The notes below the pieces were generated by a model. That model saw nothing but the letters and a program-made list of their open reading frames with translations, was not told where the DNA came from and made no database searches. This document shows positions 23,889-34,520 of a stretch of DNA of 64,000 nt, one piece after another. The position numbers and the translations under genes were made by a program. The first letter of the stretch is position 1. Each line of letters begins with the position of its first letter. Source of the stretch: Paraburkholderia sp. PGU19 (lineage in GTDB: Bacteria > Pseudomonadota > Gammaproteobacteria > Burkholderiales > Burkholderiaceae); assembly GCF_013426915.1 (NCBI RefSeq), contig NZ_AP023179.1:3472001-3536000 (forward strand), read 5' to 3'.

Positions 23889-26800
23889 TCAGGCCGCGAG
23901 CACTTCCTTGGCAGCCTTCTTCGCGCCCATTTCGCCCAGCGCGCGCTTGTATTCGGTCGGGAACACCTTCACGAACTGACGGCGCGACGCATCCCAGTTT
24001 TCGAGCAGCGCCTTCGCACGCGGCGAGCCCGTGAACTGGAAGTGACGTTCGATGAGCCCCTTGAGCATCGCTTCGTCGGTCTGGCCCATGTGCCACAGCG
24101 CCTTGTCGACCGTGCGTTCCTGTTCGGCCTGTTGCAGCACCGGCTCGAGCGCGACCATCGACTTGTTGCACTTCGCCGCGAACGATCCGTCCACGTCGTA
24201 CACGTAAGCGATGCCACCCGACATGCCCGCCGCGAAGTTGCGGCCCGTTTCGCCGAGCACGACGACCGTGCCGCCCGTCATGTATTCGCAGCCGTGGTCG
24301 CCCGTGCCTTCGACAACCGCCGTCGCGCCCGAGTTACGCACGCAGAAACGCTCGCCCGCAACGCCGCGGAAGAACGATTCGCCTTCGATCGCGCCGTACA
24401 TCACCGTGTTGCCGCAGATGATGTTCTCTTCGGACTTGCCGCGGAAATCGTTCGTCGGACGGATGATGATGCGGCCGCCCGACAGACCCTTGCCGACGTA
24501 GTCGTTGCCGTCGCCGACCAGATCCAGCGTGATGCCCTTCGCGAGAAACGCGCCGAAGCTCTGGCCCGCCGTGCCCTTCAACTGGATGTGGATCGCGTCG
24601 TCGGGCAAACCGTCGTGGCCGTACTTCTTCGCGATCGTGCCGGACAGCATCGCGCCGACCGTACGGTTCACGTTGCGCACCGGCTGGATGAACGACACGT
24701 GCTCGCCCTTCTCGATCGCCGCCTTCGCCTTCTCGATCAGCACGTGATCGAGCGCGCGGTCGAGGCCGTGGTCCTGCGAATCGACGTGCATGCGCGCGAC
24801 GCTCGCGGGGACGCTCGGCTGATAGAACACGCGCGAGAAGTCCAGACCCTTCGCCTTCCAGTGCTCGATGCCCTTCTTCATATCGAGGAATTCGCTGCGG
24901 CCGATCAGGTCGTCGAACTTGCGCACGCCCAGTTGCGCCATGATTTCGCGCACTTCTTCAGCGATGAAGAAGAAGAAGTTCACGACGTGTTCCGGCTGGC
25001 CCTGGAATTTCGCGCGCAGCACGGGGTCTTGCGTCGCGACGCCGACCGGGCACGTGTTCAAGTGGCACTTGCGCATCATGATGCAGCCTTCGACGACGAG
25101 CGGCGCCGTCGCGAAACCGAATTCGTCCGCGCCGAGCAGCGCGCCGATCACGACGTCGCGGCCCGTCTTCATCTGGCCGTCGGCCTGCACGCGGATACGG
25201 CCGCGCAACTGGTTCAGCACCAGCGTCTGCTGCGTTTCGGCAAGGCCCAGTTCCCACGGCGTGCCGGCGTGCTTCACCGACGACAGCGGCGATGCGCCCG
25301 TGCCGCCATCGTGGCCGGCGATCACGACGTGATCCGCCTTTGCCTTCGCGACACCCGCAGCGACCGTGCCGACACCCACTTCCGACACCAGCTTCACCGA
25401 GATGCTCGCTGCCGAATTCGCGTTCTTCAGATCGTGGATCAGCTGCGCCAGATCTTCGATCGAATAGATGTCATGGTGCGGCGGCGGCGAAATCAGACCG
25501 ACGCCCGGCACCGAGTAACGCAGCTTGCCGATGTACTCGGACACCTTGTGACCCGGCAACTGTCCGCCTTCGCCCGGCTTCGCGCCCTGCGCCATCTTGA
25601 TCTGGATCTGGTCGGCCGACGACAGATACTCCGCCGTCACGCCGAACCGGCCCGACGCGACCTGCTTGATCTTCGAGCGCAGCGAATCGCCTTCCTTCAG
25701 CGGGATGTCGGTCACGACTTCATCGCCGAGGATGGTCTTCATCGTGTCGCCATTCTTGATGGGGATGCCGCGCAGTTCGTTGCGATAGCGGTTCTCGTCC
25801 TCGCCGCCTTCGCCCGTGTTCGACTTGCCGCCGATACGGTTCATCGCCACAGCCAGCGTGGCGTGCGCTTCCGTCGAAATCGAGCCGAGCGACATCGCGC
25901 CCGTGGCAAAGCGCTTGACGATTTCCTTCGCCGATTCGACTTCGTCGAGCGGAATCGCCTTCGACGGATCGACCTTGAATTCGAACAGGCCACGGAACGT
26001 CATGTGACGCTTGGTCTGATCGTTGATCAGATGCGCGTATTCCTTGTACGTCTGATACGAGTTGCTGCGCGCCGAGTGTTGCAGCTTGGCGATCGCATCC
26101 GGCGTCCACATGTGGTCTTCGCCGCGCACGCGGTAGGCGTACTCGCCGCCCGCGTCGAGCATGGTCGCGAGAACCGGGTTGTCGCCGAACGCGTCGCGAT
26201 GCAGACGGATCGCTTCTTCCGCCACTTCGAACAGGCCAATGCCGCCGACCTTCGACGCCGTGCCCTTGAAGTACTTGCTCACGAGATCTTCAGCGAGACC
26301 GACTGCCTCGAAAATCTGCGCGCCCGTGTACGACATGTACGTCGAAATACCCATCTTCGACATGACTTTGTACAGGCCCTTGCCGACTGCCTTCGTGAAG
26401 TTGTAGACCGCCTTTTCCGCCGACAGGTCGCCCTTCATGCCAACTGCCATCTGCGCGAGCGTTTCCATCGCGAGGTACGGGTGGACAGCTTCCGCGCCAA
26501 AGCCCGCGAGCAGCGCGAAGTGGTGCGTCTCACGCGCCGAGCCCGTTTCGACGACGAGCCCCGTGCTCGTGCGCAGACCTTGCTGCACGAGGTGCGAGTG
26601 GATCGCCGACGTAGCGAGCAGTGCCGGAATCGCGACGTTGTCGCGGTCGGTCTTGCGGTCCGACACGATCAGCATGTTGTAGCCGGACTTCACGGCATCC
26701 ACGGCTTCCGCGCACAGCGACGCGAGGCGCGCTTCGATGCCTTCCTTGCCCCATGCAACCGGGTAGCAGATGTTCAGTTCGTACGAGCTGAACTTGCCGC

Positions 26801-28592
26801 CCGTGTACTGATCGATCGCGCGAATCTTCGCGATGTCCTTGAAGTCGAGCACAGGCTGCGACACTTCGAGACGCATCGGCGGGTTGATGTTGTTCGTATC
26901 CAGCAGGTTCGGCTTCGGACCGACGAACGACACCAGCGACATCACCATGTTTTCACGGATCGGGTCGATAGGCGGGTTCGTGACCTGCGCGAACAGCTGC
27001 TTGAAGTAGTGATACAGCGTCTTGTTCTTGTTGGACATGACGGCCAGCGGCGAGTCGTTGCCCATCGAGCCAACGGCTTCTTCGCCTGCCTGCGCCATCG
27101 GCGCCATCAGGAACTTGAGGTCTTCCTGCGTGTAGCCGAACGCCTGCTGGCGGTCCAGCAGCGCAGCCGCTTCGCGGCGCTCCGCGACGACGTCTTCCGC
27201 GTTCGGCTCGATTTCGTCGAGCTTAATGCGCACTGCGTCGATCCAGCTCTTGTACGGCTTGGCGTTCGCGAGGTTGTCCTTCAGTTCCTTGTCGTCGATG
27301 ATGCGGCCGTGCTCCATGTCGATCAGGAACATCTTGCCCGGCTGCAGACGCCACTTCTTGACGATCTTCGATTCGGGAATGGGCAGCGTGCCCGCTTCCG
27401 ACGCCATGATGACGAGGTCGTCGTCCGTGACGATGTAGCGCGCCGGACGCAGGCCGTTACGGTCGAGCGTCGCGCCGATCTGGCGGCCGTCGGTGAACGC
27501 GATTGCAGCGGGGCCATCCCACGGTTCCATCATCGCGGCGTGGTATTCGTAGAACGCGCGGCGGTTGTCGTCCATCAGCGTGTGCTGCTCCCATGCTTCG
27601 GGAATCATCATCATCACCGCGTGGACGAGCGGGTAGCCGGCCATCACGAGCAGTTCGAGACAGTTGTCGAACGACGCCGTGTCCGATTGGCCCGGATAGA
27701 TCAGCGGCCACAGCTTCGGCAGGTCGTCGCCGAGCACGTGCGAGGCGATCGCGCCCGTACGCGCGTTCAGCCAGTTGACGTTGCCCTTCACCGTGTTGAT
27801 TTCGCCGTTGTGGGCGATCATGCGATACGGGTGAGCCAGTTCCCACGCCGGGAACGTGTTGGTCGAAAAGCGCTGGTGCACGAGCGCGAGTGCCGACACG
27901 ACGCGCTCGTCCTGCAGGTCGCGGTAGTACACGCCGACCTGGCCCGCCAGCAGCAGACCCTTGTAGACGACCGTGCGCGCCGACATCGACGGCACGAAGT
28001 ATTCCTTGCCGTGCTTCAGCTTGAGCGCCTGGATGCGGTGGCTCGCCGTCTTGCGGATCACGTACAGCTTCCGCTCCAGCGCGTCCGTCACCATGATGTC
28101 CTTGCCGCGTCCGATGAAGATCTGGCGGATCAGCGGCTCGCTCGCCTTCACGGTCGGCGAGATCGGCATGTTGTGGTCGGCGGGCACGTCGCGCCAGCCG
28201 AGCACGACCTGGCCTTCGGCCTTCACCGTGCGCTCCAGTTCCTGCTCGCAGGCGAGACGCGACGCGTGTTCCTTCGGCAGGAAGATCATGCCGACGCCGT
28301 ATTCGCCCTCGGGCGGCAGCGTCACGCCCTGCTTGGCCATTTCCTCGCGGTAGAACGAGTCCGGAATCTGGATCAGGATGCCCGCGCCGTCGCCCATCAG
28401 CGGATCGGCGCCGACAGCGCCCCGGTGATCGAGGTTTTCGAGGATCTTCAGGCCCTGCTGGATGATTTCGTGGCTTTTCTTGCCCTTGATATGCGCAACG
28501 AAGCCGACGCCGCATGCGTCGTGCTCGTTTGCGGGGTCGTATAGACCTTGCGCGGCGGGAACCGTGGAAAGCGGCTGCTGATGGTCGTTCAT
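23889..28592 (-). CDS. gltB: Glutamate synthase large subunit GltB
   Basis: 1567 aa. A propeptide of about 26 residues precedes Cys27 in [11 protein letters not shown], the nucleophile of the class II amidotransferase domain. Then come the central domain, the FMN-binding synthase domain ([19 protein letters not shown]) and the 3Fe-4S motif [15 protein letters not shown]. The C-terminal GXGXG beta-helix has [10 protein letters not shown] and [16 protein letters not shown]. It transfers the glutamine amide to 2-oxoglutarate. The ATG at 28592 is the family start; the frame reaches 28784. gltD follows after 112 nt. Confidence 0.96.
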   Translation of the reverse strand: MNDHQQPLSTVPAAQGLYDPANEHDACGVGFVAHIKGKKSHEIIQQGLKILENLDHRGAVGADPLMGDGAGILIQIPDSFYREEMAKQGVTLPPEGEYGVGMIFLPKEHASRLACEQELERTVKAEGQVVLGWRDVPADHNMPISPTVKASEPLIRQIFIGRGKDIMVTDALERKLYVIRKTASHRIQALKLKHGKEYFVPSMSARTVVYKGLLLAGQVGVYYRDLQDERVVSALALVHQRFSTNTFPAWELAHPYRMIAHNGEINTVKGNVNWLNARTGAIASHVLGDDLPKLWPLIYPGQSDTASFDNCLELLVMAGYPLVHAVMMMIPEAWEQHTLMDDNRRAFYEYHAAMMEPWDGPAAIAFTDGRQIGATLDRNGLRPARYIVTDDDLVIMASEAGTLPIPESKIVKKWRLQPGKMFLIDMEHGRIIDDKELKDNLANAKPYKSWIDAVRIKLDEIEPNAEDVVAERREAAALLDRQQAFGYTQEDLKFLMAPMAQAGEEAVGSMGNDSPLAVMSNKNKTLYHYFKQLFAQVTNPPIDPIRENMVMSLVSFVGPKPNLLDTNNINPPMRLEVSQPVLDFKDIAKIRAIDQYTGGKFSSYELNICYPVAWGKEGIEARLASLCAEAVDAVKSGYNMLIVSDRKTDRDNVAIPALLATSAIHSHLVQQGLRTSTGLVVETGSARETHHFALLAGFGAEAVHPYLAMETLAQMAVGMKGDLSAEKAVYNFTKAVGKGLYKVMSKMGISTYMSYTGAQIFEAVGLAEDLVSKYFKGTASKVGGIGLFEVAEEAIRLHRDAFGDNPVLATMLDAGGEYAYRVRGEDHMWTPDAIAKLQHSARSNSYQTYKEYAHLINDQTKRHMTFRGLFEFKVDPSKAIPLDEVESAKEIVKRFATGAMSLGSISTEAHATLAVAMNRIGGKSNTGEGGEDENRYRNELRGIPIKNGDTMKTILGDEVVTDIPLKEGDSLRSKIKQVASGRFGVTAEYLSSADQIQIKMAQGAKPGEGGQLPGHKVSEYIGKLRYSVPGVGLISPPPHHDIYSIEDLAQLIHDLKNANSAASISVKLVSEVGVGTVAAGVAKAKADHVVIAGHDGGTGASPLSSVKHAGTPWELGLAETQQTLVLNQLRGRIRVQADGQMKTGRDVVIGALLGADEFGFATAPLVVEGCIMMRKCHLNTCPVGVATQDPVLRAKFQGQPEHVVNFFFFIAEEVREIMAQLGVRKFDDLIGRSEFLDMKKGIEHWKAKGLDFSRVFYQPSVPASVARMHVDSQDHGLDRALDHVLIEKAKAAIEKGEHVSFIQPVRNVNRTVGAMLSGTIAKKYGHDGLPDDAIHIQLKGTAGQSFGAFLAKGITLDLVGDGNDYVGKGLSGGRIIIRPTNDFRGKSEENIICGNTVMYGAIEGESFFRGVAGERFCVRNSGATAVVEGTGDHGCEYMTGGTVVVLGETGRNFAAGMSGGIAYVYDVDGSFAAKCNKSMVALEPVLQQAEQERTVDKALWHMGQTDEAMLKGLIERHFQFTGSPRAKALLENWDASRRQFVKVFPTEYKRALGEMGAKKAAKEVLAA

Positions 28593-28722
28593 GGGGACAC
28601 CGTCTGTCAGGGGCCGTGGGGCCGTTGAACCATTTTGTTTTTGCCCGCCGAGCGGACTTCGACCGCGCGGGCGGCCGCGGACGCGCGATATTGCAGTTGC
28701 ACATCGGGACGCCGGAAATCGG

Positions 28723-28752
28723 AATATACGCGACGAATCAAAGGAATAGCAA
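28723..28752 (-). promoter_or_regulatory. Possible gltB promoter
   Basis: On the minus strand TTGCTA (28752-28747) and TATATT (28728-28723) lie 18 nt apart, matching 4 and 5 of 6 consensus bases. The start of transcription would be about 125 nt before the gltB ATG. It is adjacent to an inverted repeat upstream. Confidence 0.5.
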
Positions 28753-28832
28753 ACAAAATGTGATGGTCGGACCCCTATTATCAATGTGGTGCATTTTTCG
28801 CCCTATTAATTGGTGCCACATCAAAATAGGGC
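28753..28832 (-). promoter_or_regulatory. Possible operator region upstream of gltB
   Basis: A perfect 8-bp inverted repeat GCCCTATT (28800-28807)/AATAGGGC (28825-28832) and a near-direct repeat CCCTATTAT-n-GTGGTGC against CCCTATTAATTGGTGCC lie just upstream of the -35. TGCACCA on the minus strand resembles an NtrC half site, but no second half at the right spacing is present. The remaining gltB-RAYT gap (28593-28902) shows nothing else. Confidence 0.35.
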
Positions 28833-28902
28833 AAAAGAAAACGGCATGCGTAGATGCCGTTCGCTTTCCGCTTTCGCCAGCAAGCCATTGAGCACAAAGG
28901 CT

Positions 28903-29610
28903 TTACTGGGTTTGCGGCGTTTCCCGGACCTTGCGCGGCCGGCCGCGCGGCAACGGCGAGACGCGCCGGTTCGCGGCGCGCGCCGCCCACTCCCGATACG
29001 AGTCGCTACCGAGCACCCAGCCCTTCAACGTGGCCTGCTGAAGCTGGCTGGCTTCGCGCTCGTCGAGCGGCTGTTCGCACAATTCGCGGTACGCGCGCTG
29101 CCGTTCGAACGGCGTATTGCCGAGCGACCAGTACAAACGGTGATCGGTGATCAAACTGTCTAAGGTCAGCCCGATGTGATGCCGATAACTGGACCATCGG
29201 TAGTCTTCGGGCGTGCTCACCAGCTGGTTGCGCACCGGCGACATTTCGACCACGCGGCTCGCAAGCAGGAAGTACTTCTCGCCTTCGATCACCGTCGCGC
29301 GATAGCGGCCTTCCCACAACGTGCCGCGCCGCGAGTACCGGCGATTGAAGTGCGCGACGTAACGCCGGCCGACGGCCTGCATCGCCTTGGGCAAGCTCGA
29401 TTCGTCGGTGGGCGTGACAAGCAGTTGCACCGCGCCGGGCATCAGCGCGTATGCGTGAACGGAAAGATGGTGATCGCGCGAAGCCGCCTTCAGGCAATCG
29501 ATGAACAGTTCGTAATCCTGGTCGTCGACGAATGCGGGCTGCTGGTCGAGTCCGCGCAGGATCACGTGTTGCGGCTGGTCGGGGACATAAAGACGTGCAA
29601 GCCGTGCCAT
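28903..29610 (-). CDS. RAYT-like Y1 transposase homologue without HUH pair or Tyr
   Basis: 235 aa. It aligns with the REP-associated tyrosine transposases: HVILRG at 15-20, YELFIDCL, HAYALMP (52-58), GTLWEGRYRATVIEGEKYFL, PVRNQLV, YRWSSYRHH. Active relatives have NHVHLL where this has GAVQLL, and RYIELNPVRA where this has RVVEMSPVRN. So the metal-binding His pair is A60/Q62 and the catalytic Tyr is Val120. A basic tail ends RGRPRK, an AT-hook-like motif. It lies 311 bp upstream of gltB on the same strand. Domestication as a nucleic-acid-binding protein is inferred. Confidence 0.85.
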   Translation of the reverse strand: MARLARLYVPDQPQHVILRGLDQQPAFVDDQDYELFIDCLKAASRDHHLSVHAYALMPGAVQLLVTPTDESSLPKAMQAVGRRYVAHFNRRYSRRGTLWEGRYRATVIEGEKYFLLASRVVEMSPVRNQLVSTPEDYRWSSYRHHIGLTLDSLITDHRLYWSLGNTPFERQRAYRELCEQPLDEREASQLQQATLKGWVLGSDSYREWAARAANRRVSPLPRGRPRKVRETPQTQ

Positions 29611-29797
29611 GCTGGATTATCCAAAGTCGCGTTGGTACATACCCGAAGGTCCGAAAAACTGCGTCGGCGCGGCCTCACGCGCCAAGCGGGTCTGCCGGAA
29701 AACGGCATAAAGCCTAGGCAGAACGCTCTAGCCGGCGCGTATGGTTTGTTTGAAACGTTGTGGTCATAATTGGCGGGCCTTTTTTGGAGGAGCACAA

Positions 29798-30520
29798 ATG
29801 AAATTAAAACAGGCCTTGGGGGTCGCGGCACTCGCTTGCATAACAACCACAGCGCACGCGCAATCGGCCGGCAGTTTCTTCGTTACAACAGGGTGGTTGC
29901 ATCTCGCGCCTCAGTCCAGTAGTGACCCGTTGAAGGAGACAAACGTCAACGGTACGCCCGTCAATATCACTGTGCCCAACACGGGCGCCGAACTCGGCAG
30001 CGGCGACACCATCGGTTTCACCGGCGGTTACTTCGTCACCGACCATATCGCCACCGAGTTCGTGATCGGCGTGCCGCCTCAATTCGACCTGAAAGGCACG
30101 GGCGCATTCCAGCAATACGGCAAGCTCGGCTCGGCGAAGCAATGGAGCCCAACGCTGCTGTTCAAGTACTACTTCAACCAGCCGCAAGCCAAGTTCCGTC
30201 CGTATCTCGGCCTCGGCGTGAGCCGTGTTTCGTTTACCGACGAGAAAATCACGAACGGCGCTTTCGAAGCCAACGTACTTCATGGTCCGACCACTGTAAC
30301 TACGGATAGTTCGTGGGAGCCCGTGTTTAATGCCGGCTTCACGTACGCGTTCACGGACCACTGGTTTGCAGGCTTCTCAATCTCGTACCTGCCGCTCTCG
30401 ACAACCGCCAAGCTGAACACCCAGGCGCAGACGCCGATCGGTACCGTCAACGTGCAATCGGAGACGAAGATTCGTCTGAACCCGATCGTCACGTACGTGA
30501 ACCTCGGTTACCGGTTCTAA
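29798..30520 (+). CDS. OmpW-family outer-membrane protein
   Basis: 240 aa. The signal peptide is cleaved after AHA (residue 21). The mature part alternates polar and hydrophobic residues as in an eight-stranded barrel and carries OmpW motifs: GSFFVTTGWLHLAPQSS, TGGYFVTDHIATEFVIGVPP, SPTLLFKYYF, FRPYLGLGV and the C-terminal YVNLGYRF with terminal Phe. OmpW members form narrow hydrophobic channels. The ATG at 29798 has GGAGG upstream. A terminator follows 35 nt after the stop, so it is monocistronic. Confidence 0.92.
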   Translation: MKLKQALGVAALACITTTAHAQSAGSFFVTTGWLHLAPQSSSDPLKETNVNGTPVNITVPNTGAELGSGDTIGFTGGYFVTDHIATEFVIGVPPQFDLKGTGAFQQYGKLGSAKQWSPTLLFKYYFNQPQAKFRPYLGLGVSRVSFTDEKITNGAFEANVLHGPTTVTTDSSWEPVFNAGFTYAFTDHWFAGFSISYLPLSTTAKLNTQAQTPIGTVNVQSETKIRLNPIVTYVNLGYRF

Positions 30521-30554
30521 CACAACAGGGTAGACGAGATTTTCGGGCTTGAAC

Positions 30555-30588
30555 AACGCCGATGTGCAAAAGCGCGTCGGCGTTTTTG
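30555..30588 (+). terminator. Rho-independent terminator after ompW-like gene
   Basis: AACGCCGA (30555-30562) pairs with TCGGCGTT (30577-30584), 14-nt loop, then TTT. It lies 35 nt after the stop codon. Confidence 0.8.
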
Positions 30589-30851
30589 CATGCGTTCACA
30601 ATACCTGTATCTGCACGCCTTCGTCTCCGACGTATCGCGACATCATTCCTGCCATACACGCCGCCCGGCCGTTGTAAATTTGACTGAAACGTGCACGCCA
30701 GCGGTGCAATTTCTGCCGCATGCGGCATGCATCGGCCCTGTGGGAACGTCTGTGCGAATCATGTCGCCGGGCGGGCATCGAAGTTGCGTCAGAGGAAACT
30801 TCCCGCGCTGTGTTGCGGGGATAATCAACTACCCTCATCGACGGAGCGACC

Positions 30852-31235
30852 ATGACTGCACTTCCTAACACGCGAGATGCCCTGGGCGAATCCTGGACCA
30901 CGGCTGGCCGTCGTGCGCGGCGCATTGCGCGCCACAGTCGACACGCGGCTGAAGATATTGCAAGCGAACTGCGCACACTGATGACCGAACTCGAGAATAC
31001 GCTCGGAGACGGCACGCAAGCCGACGCCGCGGTGCTGCGCACGCAGATGCGCAAGCGTCTCGACGAAGCGCGCACACGTCTGAACGACACGCGCGATGCG
31101 ATGCGCGAACGCGCCGAAGCGGCATTGCACGATGCCGACGACTACGTGCATGAAAATCCGTGGCGGACGATCGCCATTGTGGGTGGCGTTGCACTGATCG
31201 CAGGCGCCTTGATTGCGCGCGGCGGTTCACGCTGA
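30852..31235 (+). CDS. DUF883 family (ElaB/YqjD-like) membrane protein
   Basis: 127 aa. A long charged amphipathic helix region (about 25-100, many Arg/Glu/Asp, coiled-coil-like) is followed by DDYVHENPWRTIAIVGGVALIAGALIARGG, the family hallmark: HENPW then one C-terminal membrane helix ending in GG. ElaB/YqjD proteins anchor to the inner membrane and bind ribosomes under stress; here that is by analogy. A terminator follows 72 nt after the stop. Confidence 0.9.
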   Translation: MTALPNTRDALGESWTTAGRRARRIARHSRHAAEDIASELRTLMTELENTLGDGTQADAAVLRTQMRKRLDEARTRLNDTRDAMRERAEAALHDADDYVHENPWRTIAIVGGVALIAGALIARGGSR

Positions 31236-31306
31236 CGCACGCGACGCCTGGCTGGGCGACCGGCCAGCCAGCGACGGCTGGACCTCGGATAGCGCGTAGA
31301 ACGGGC

Positions 31307-31335
31307 GCGGCGCGTAAGCGCGCCGCTTCCTTTTT
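31307..31335 (+). terminator. Rho-independent terminator after DUF883 gene
   Basis: GCGGCGCG (31307-31314) and CGCGCCGC (31319-31326) form a perfect 8-bp stem with a 4-nt loop, followed by TTCCTTTTT. Confidence 0.75.
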
Positions 31336-31450
31336 GTCTCGAGCCGAGCGTCGGACGTTCGTGCGCTGTGCCGTTGCGCAGACTGTTGACGTCGCGCGGT
31401 TCAGGTTACGCGGCGTGCCTAGACGCGGGGACATACCGCGCGTCACCGCA

Positions 31451-32671
31451 TCAATCGCCATCGACGATAAACAGCCGCTGGTATTCCTTCGACGCATACC
31501 GGTCCGTCATGCCCGCGATGTAATGCGCGATTAGGCGTGGTTGCCTGGCTGCGTCCGGCGTCTGGTAGGCGGGCGGCAGCAGACGAGGATCGCTGATGAA
31601 CGCGTCGAACAAACCAGCGATCACACGCTGGGCCTTGTTCGCCATGCGCATCACGCGATAGTGGCGGTACAGGTTCTGGAAGAGAAACCGCTTGAGCTCC
31701 GTCGCCTGCGCAGCGACAGCGTCGCTGTGTGCGACAAGCGGCGGCGCGCGGCGCACGTCGTCGAGCGACGCGGGCGCATGCCGCGCGATATTGTGCGTGG
31801 TCGCGTCGATCAGGTCGACGATCAGCGTGTTGATGATTCGCCGCACAGTCTCATGAATCAGCCGGCGTCCCTCGATCTGCGGATAATCGCGCCGCGCTGC
31901 GTCGTAATGCGTGTGCCATAGCTCGACTTCGGCGAGTTGATCGATCGTGAGCAATCCCGAGCGCAGACCGTCGTCAACGTCGTGATTGTTGTACGCGATT
32001 TCGTCGGCGAGATTGGCGATCTGCGCTTCGATCGACGGTTGCCGCCCTTGCAAAAAGCGCTCGCCGAGTTCGCCGAGACGCCGCGCGTTTTCGCGCGAGC
32101 AATGCTTGAGAATGCCTTCGCGCGTTTCGAAGCACAGATTCAGGCCATCGAATGCGCCGTAATGCTCTTCGAGATCGTCGACGACGGCGAGACTTTGCAG
32201 GTTGTGCTCGAAGCCGCCGTAGTCGCGCATGCATTCATTGAGCGCATCTTGCCCGGCATGGCCGAACGGCGTGTGTCCGAGATCGTGCGCCAGCGAAATC
32301 GCTTCGACGAGATCTTCGTTCACGCGCAGATTGCGCGCGACAGAACGCGCGATCTGCGCGACTTCGAGACTGTGGGTGAGCCGTGTGCGGAACAGATCGC
32401 CCTCGTGATTCACGAAGACCTGCGTCTTGTACTCGAGCCTTCGGAAAGCGGTCGAATGGACGATGCGATCGCGATCGCGCTGAAACTCGGTGCGCGCGCT
32501 TGGCGGCGCTTCGTGATGGCGCCGGCCGCGCGATTGCGAAGAATGCGCGGCGTACGGCGCGAGATGCGCTTCGAGCGCGGCGATGGTGGGCAGCGATACG
32601 ACGCCGGTAGCGGGCGGCACGGAAGCGGCGTCGAGTGATTCGCTCAGATGGTCGCTGCGTATTTCACTCAC
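31451..32671 (-). CDS. dgt: dGTPase (deoxyguanosinetriphosphate triphosphohydrolase)
   Basis: 406 aa HD-domain hydrolase removing triphosphate from dGTP. Metal ligands appear as His in RLTHSLEV (His100), the HD pair in [17 protein letters not shown] (His129, Asp130), and Asp in [16 protein letters not shown]. The N-terminal about 45 residues are a variable extension; [22 protein letters not shown] is the conserved start. It is encoded 62 nt after aroB on the same strand, as in other Betaproteobacteria, and probably ends the pil-aro operon. Confidence 0.93.
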   Translation of the reverse strand: MSEIRSDHLSESLDAASVPPATGVVSLPTIAALEAHLAPYAAHSSQSRGRRHHEAPPSARTEFQRDRDRIVHSTAFRRLEYKTQVFVNHEGDLFRTRLTHSLEVAQIARSVARNLRVNEDLVEAISLAHDLGHTPFGHAGQDALNECMRDYGGFEHNLQSLAVVDDLEEHYGAFDGLNLCFETREGILKHCSRENARRLGELGERFLQGRQPSIEAQIANLADEIAYNNHDVDDGLRSGLLTIDQLAEVELWHTHYDAARRDYPQIEGRRLIHETVRRIINTLIVDLIDATTHNIARHAPASLDDVRRAPPLVAHSDAVAAQATELKRFLFQNLYRHYRVMRMANKAQRVIAGLFDAFISDPRLLPPAYQTPDAARQPRLIAHYIAGMTDRYASKEYQRLFIVDGD

Positions 32672-32732
32672 CGATATCTCCGAATCAGATGCGACTGCCG
32701 CTGTGTGCTGTGTCAGGCCGCTTCGCTTCGCG

Positions 32733-33815
32733 TCAGGTGCCGACGCTGGCGCCGAGGGTTTCGAGCACCGCCTCGTCGGGGGCGCGGGTGATCAGTGTGT
32801 CGCCGAAACGCTTCAGCAGGATGAACTTGATTTCGCCCGCTTCCGCCTTCTTGTCAACGCGCATCAGATCGACGTAACGCTCCGCGCCGAGCGTAGGCGC
32901 CTGAGTAGGCAGATGCGCCGCCTCGATGACGGCGACGAGCCGCTTGCGCGCAGCCTCGTCCAGATGGCCGAGCCGCACGGACAGGTCCGCCGCCATCACC
33001 ATCCCGCAGCCCACCGCTTCGCCGTGCAGCCACTCGCCATAGCCGAGACCCGCTTCGATTGCGTGACCGAACGTATGACCAAAATTGAGAATTGCGCGCA
33101 GACCACCTTCGCGCTCATCCTTGGCCACCACGGATGCCTTGATCTCGCACGAACGTTTGACCGCTTCGGCGAGCGCTTCCGGTTCGCAGCGGTTGAGCGC
33201 TTCCATGTTCGCTTCGATCCACTCGAAGAACGTTGCGTCGGCAATCGCGCCCGTCTTGATGACTTCCGCGATCCCGGCCGCCAGTTCGCGCGGCGGCAGC
33301 GTGCGCAGCGCGCCGATATCGGCGATCACGGCTTGCGGCTGGTAGAACGCGCCGATCATGTTCTTGCCGAGCGGATGGTTGATGCCCGTCTTGCCGCCAA
33401 CCGACGAATCGACCTGCGACAACAGCGTGGTCGGCACCTGGATGAACGGCACGCCGCGCATGTAGCAGGCGGCTGCGAAACCCGTCATGTCGCCGATCAC
33501 GCCGCCGCCGAGCGCGATCAACGTAGTCTTGCGATCGGCCCGCGCGCCGAGCAGCGCGTCGAAGATCAGATTCAGCGTTTCCCAATTCTTGTGCGCTTCG
33601 CCGTCGGGCAGCACGACCGTTGTCACGTCCTTGCCGAGCGGCGCGAGCGCCTTGCGCAAGGTGTCGCCGTACAGAGGATCGACCGTCGAGTTGGTGACGA
33701 TCGTCACCGACGCGCCGCGAATATGCGGCGCGAATAGCTCGCTTTTGCCGATCAGATCGGCGCCGATATGAATGGGATAGGCGCGTTCGCCCAGTTCGAC
33801 GTTGACGGTGATCAT
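32733..33815 (-). CDS. aroB: 3-dehydroquinate synthase AroB
   Basis: 360 aa. NAD motif and substrate pocket are visible as [60 protein letters not shown] and [14 protein letters not shown] (metal His). It makes 3-dehydroquinate from DAHP, step 2 of the shikimate pathway. An ATG three codons upstream (33824) exists, but the start at 33815 has GAGA upstream and matches family starts (MITVNV). aroK ends 17 nt upstream. Confidence 0.96.
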   Translation of the reverse strand: MITVNVELGERAYPIHIGADLIGKSELFAPHIRGASVTIVTNSTVDPLYGDTLRKALAPLGKDVTTVVLPDGEAHKNWETLNLIFDALLGARADRKTTLIALGGGVIGDMTGFAAACYMRGVPFIQVPTTLLSQVDSSVGGKTGINHPLGKNMIGAFYQPQAVIADIGALRTLPPRELAAGIAEVIKTGAIADATFFEWIEANMEALNRCEPEALAEAVKRSCEIKASVVAKDEREGGLRAILNFGHTFGHAIEAGLGYGEWLHGEAVGCGMVMAADLSVRLGHLDEAARKRLVAVIEAAHLPTQAPTLGAERYVDLMRVDKKAEAGEIKFILLKRFGDTLITRAPDEAVLETLGASVGT

Positions 33816-33831
33816 GGAATTCATCTCGCCA

Positions 33832-34383
33832 TTATGACGCAGCAGGTTTGGCGACGCCCGCCATCTCGAGCTGCATCAGCACCATGTTGACGAGCCCGTT
33901 GACGGACGGACGGCCCGTTTCGATCACGAAATCGGCGCATTCGCGGTAGAGCGGATCGCGGACTTCGTAGAGCGCTTCGAGGCGCCCTTTCGGGTCCTCG
34001 GTCTGCAGAAGCGGGCGGTTCTTGTCGCGGCGCGTGCGCAGCCAGAGATCATGCGGATTGGCGCGCAGATAAACGACGATGCCGTGCGCGCGCAGCGCGT
34101 CGCGGTTTTCCGGGCGCAAGACCGCGCCGCCGCCCGTGGCGAGCACGATGCTTTCGCGCCCGGTGAGCTCGGCGATCACTTGCGCCTCGCGGTCGCGAAA
34201 GCCCGCTTCGCCTTCGAGTTCGAAGATCACCGGGATGCGCGCGCCCGTGCGCGCCTCGATTTCATGATCGGAGTCGAAGAACGGGCGATCCAGCCGGCGC
34301 GCCACGGCCCGGCCCACGGTGGTCTTGCCTGCCCCCATGAGCCCTACAAAAAAAACGTTGGCGTGTGCGTCCCGCGGTTGCAA
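33832..34383 (-). CDS. aroK: Shikimate kinase AroK
   Basis: 183 aa P-loop kinase: Walker [12 protein letters not shown] (14-24), [11 protein letters not shown] with the substrate Asp, GGGAVLR with glycine-rich substrate loop, and the [12 protein letters not shown]. It phosphorylates shikimate at O3. The aroK-aroB order after pilQ is widespread in Beta- and Gammaproteobacteria. The gap to pilQ is 137 bp with no terminator, so it is likely co-transcribed. Confidence 0.96.
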   Translation of the reverse strand: MQPRDAHANVFFVGLMGAGKTTVGRAVARRLDRPFFDSDHEIEARTGARIPVIFELEGEAGFRDREAQVIAELTGRESIVLATGGGAVLRPENRDALRAHGIVVYLRANPHDLWLRTRRDKNRPLLQTEDPKGRLEALYEVRDPLYRECADFVIETGRPSVNGLVNMVLMQLEMAGVAKPAAS

Positions 34384-34520
34384 CTTATCCTCTGGCTAAT
34401 CCGGTGTAGTTCGTGCGGCAGCTTACTGGCAAAGCGCCTGCCTTGTCGAGCCTGACGGCCCGCGCGGCTGCCGCCGATCATGCTTTCGGCCCGCGTCCAT
34501 GGCGCTTTCCCGACGATCCG

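Noticed and set aside
24042..28544. A 1500-aa plus-strand frame opposite gltB
   Set aside because: It is the antisense of a verified GltB. Its composition is very rich in Arg and His, an effect of GC-rich codon positions, and no domain is recognisable.
28753..28832. An NtrC/sigma-54 promoter upstream of gltB
   Set aside because: TGCACCA resembles one half-site only, and no TGGCAC-N5-TTGC pair at the right spacing was found.
28903..29610. Annotating the gene as an active transposase or IS element
   Set aside because: The HUH and Tyr residues are missing and there are no terminal repeats around it; called a RAYT-like homologue instead.
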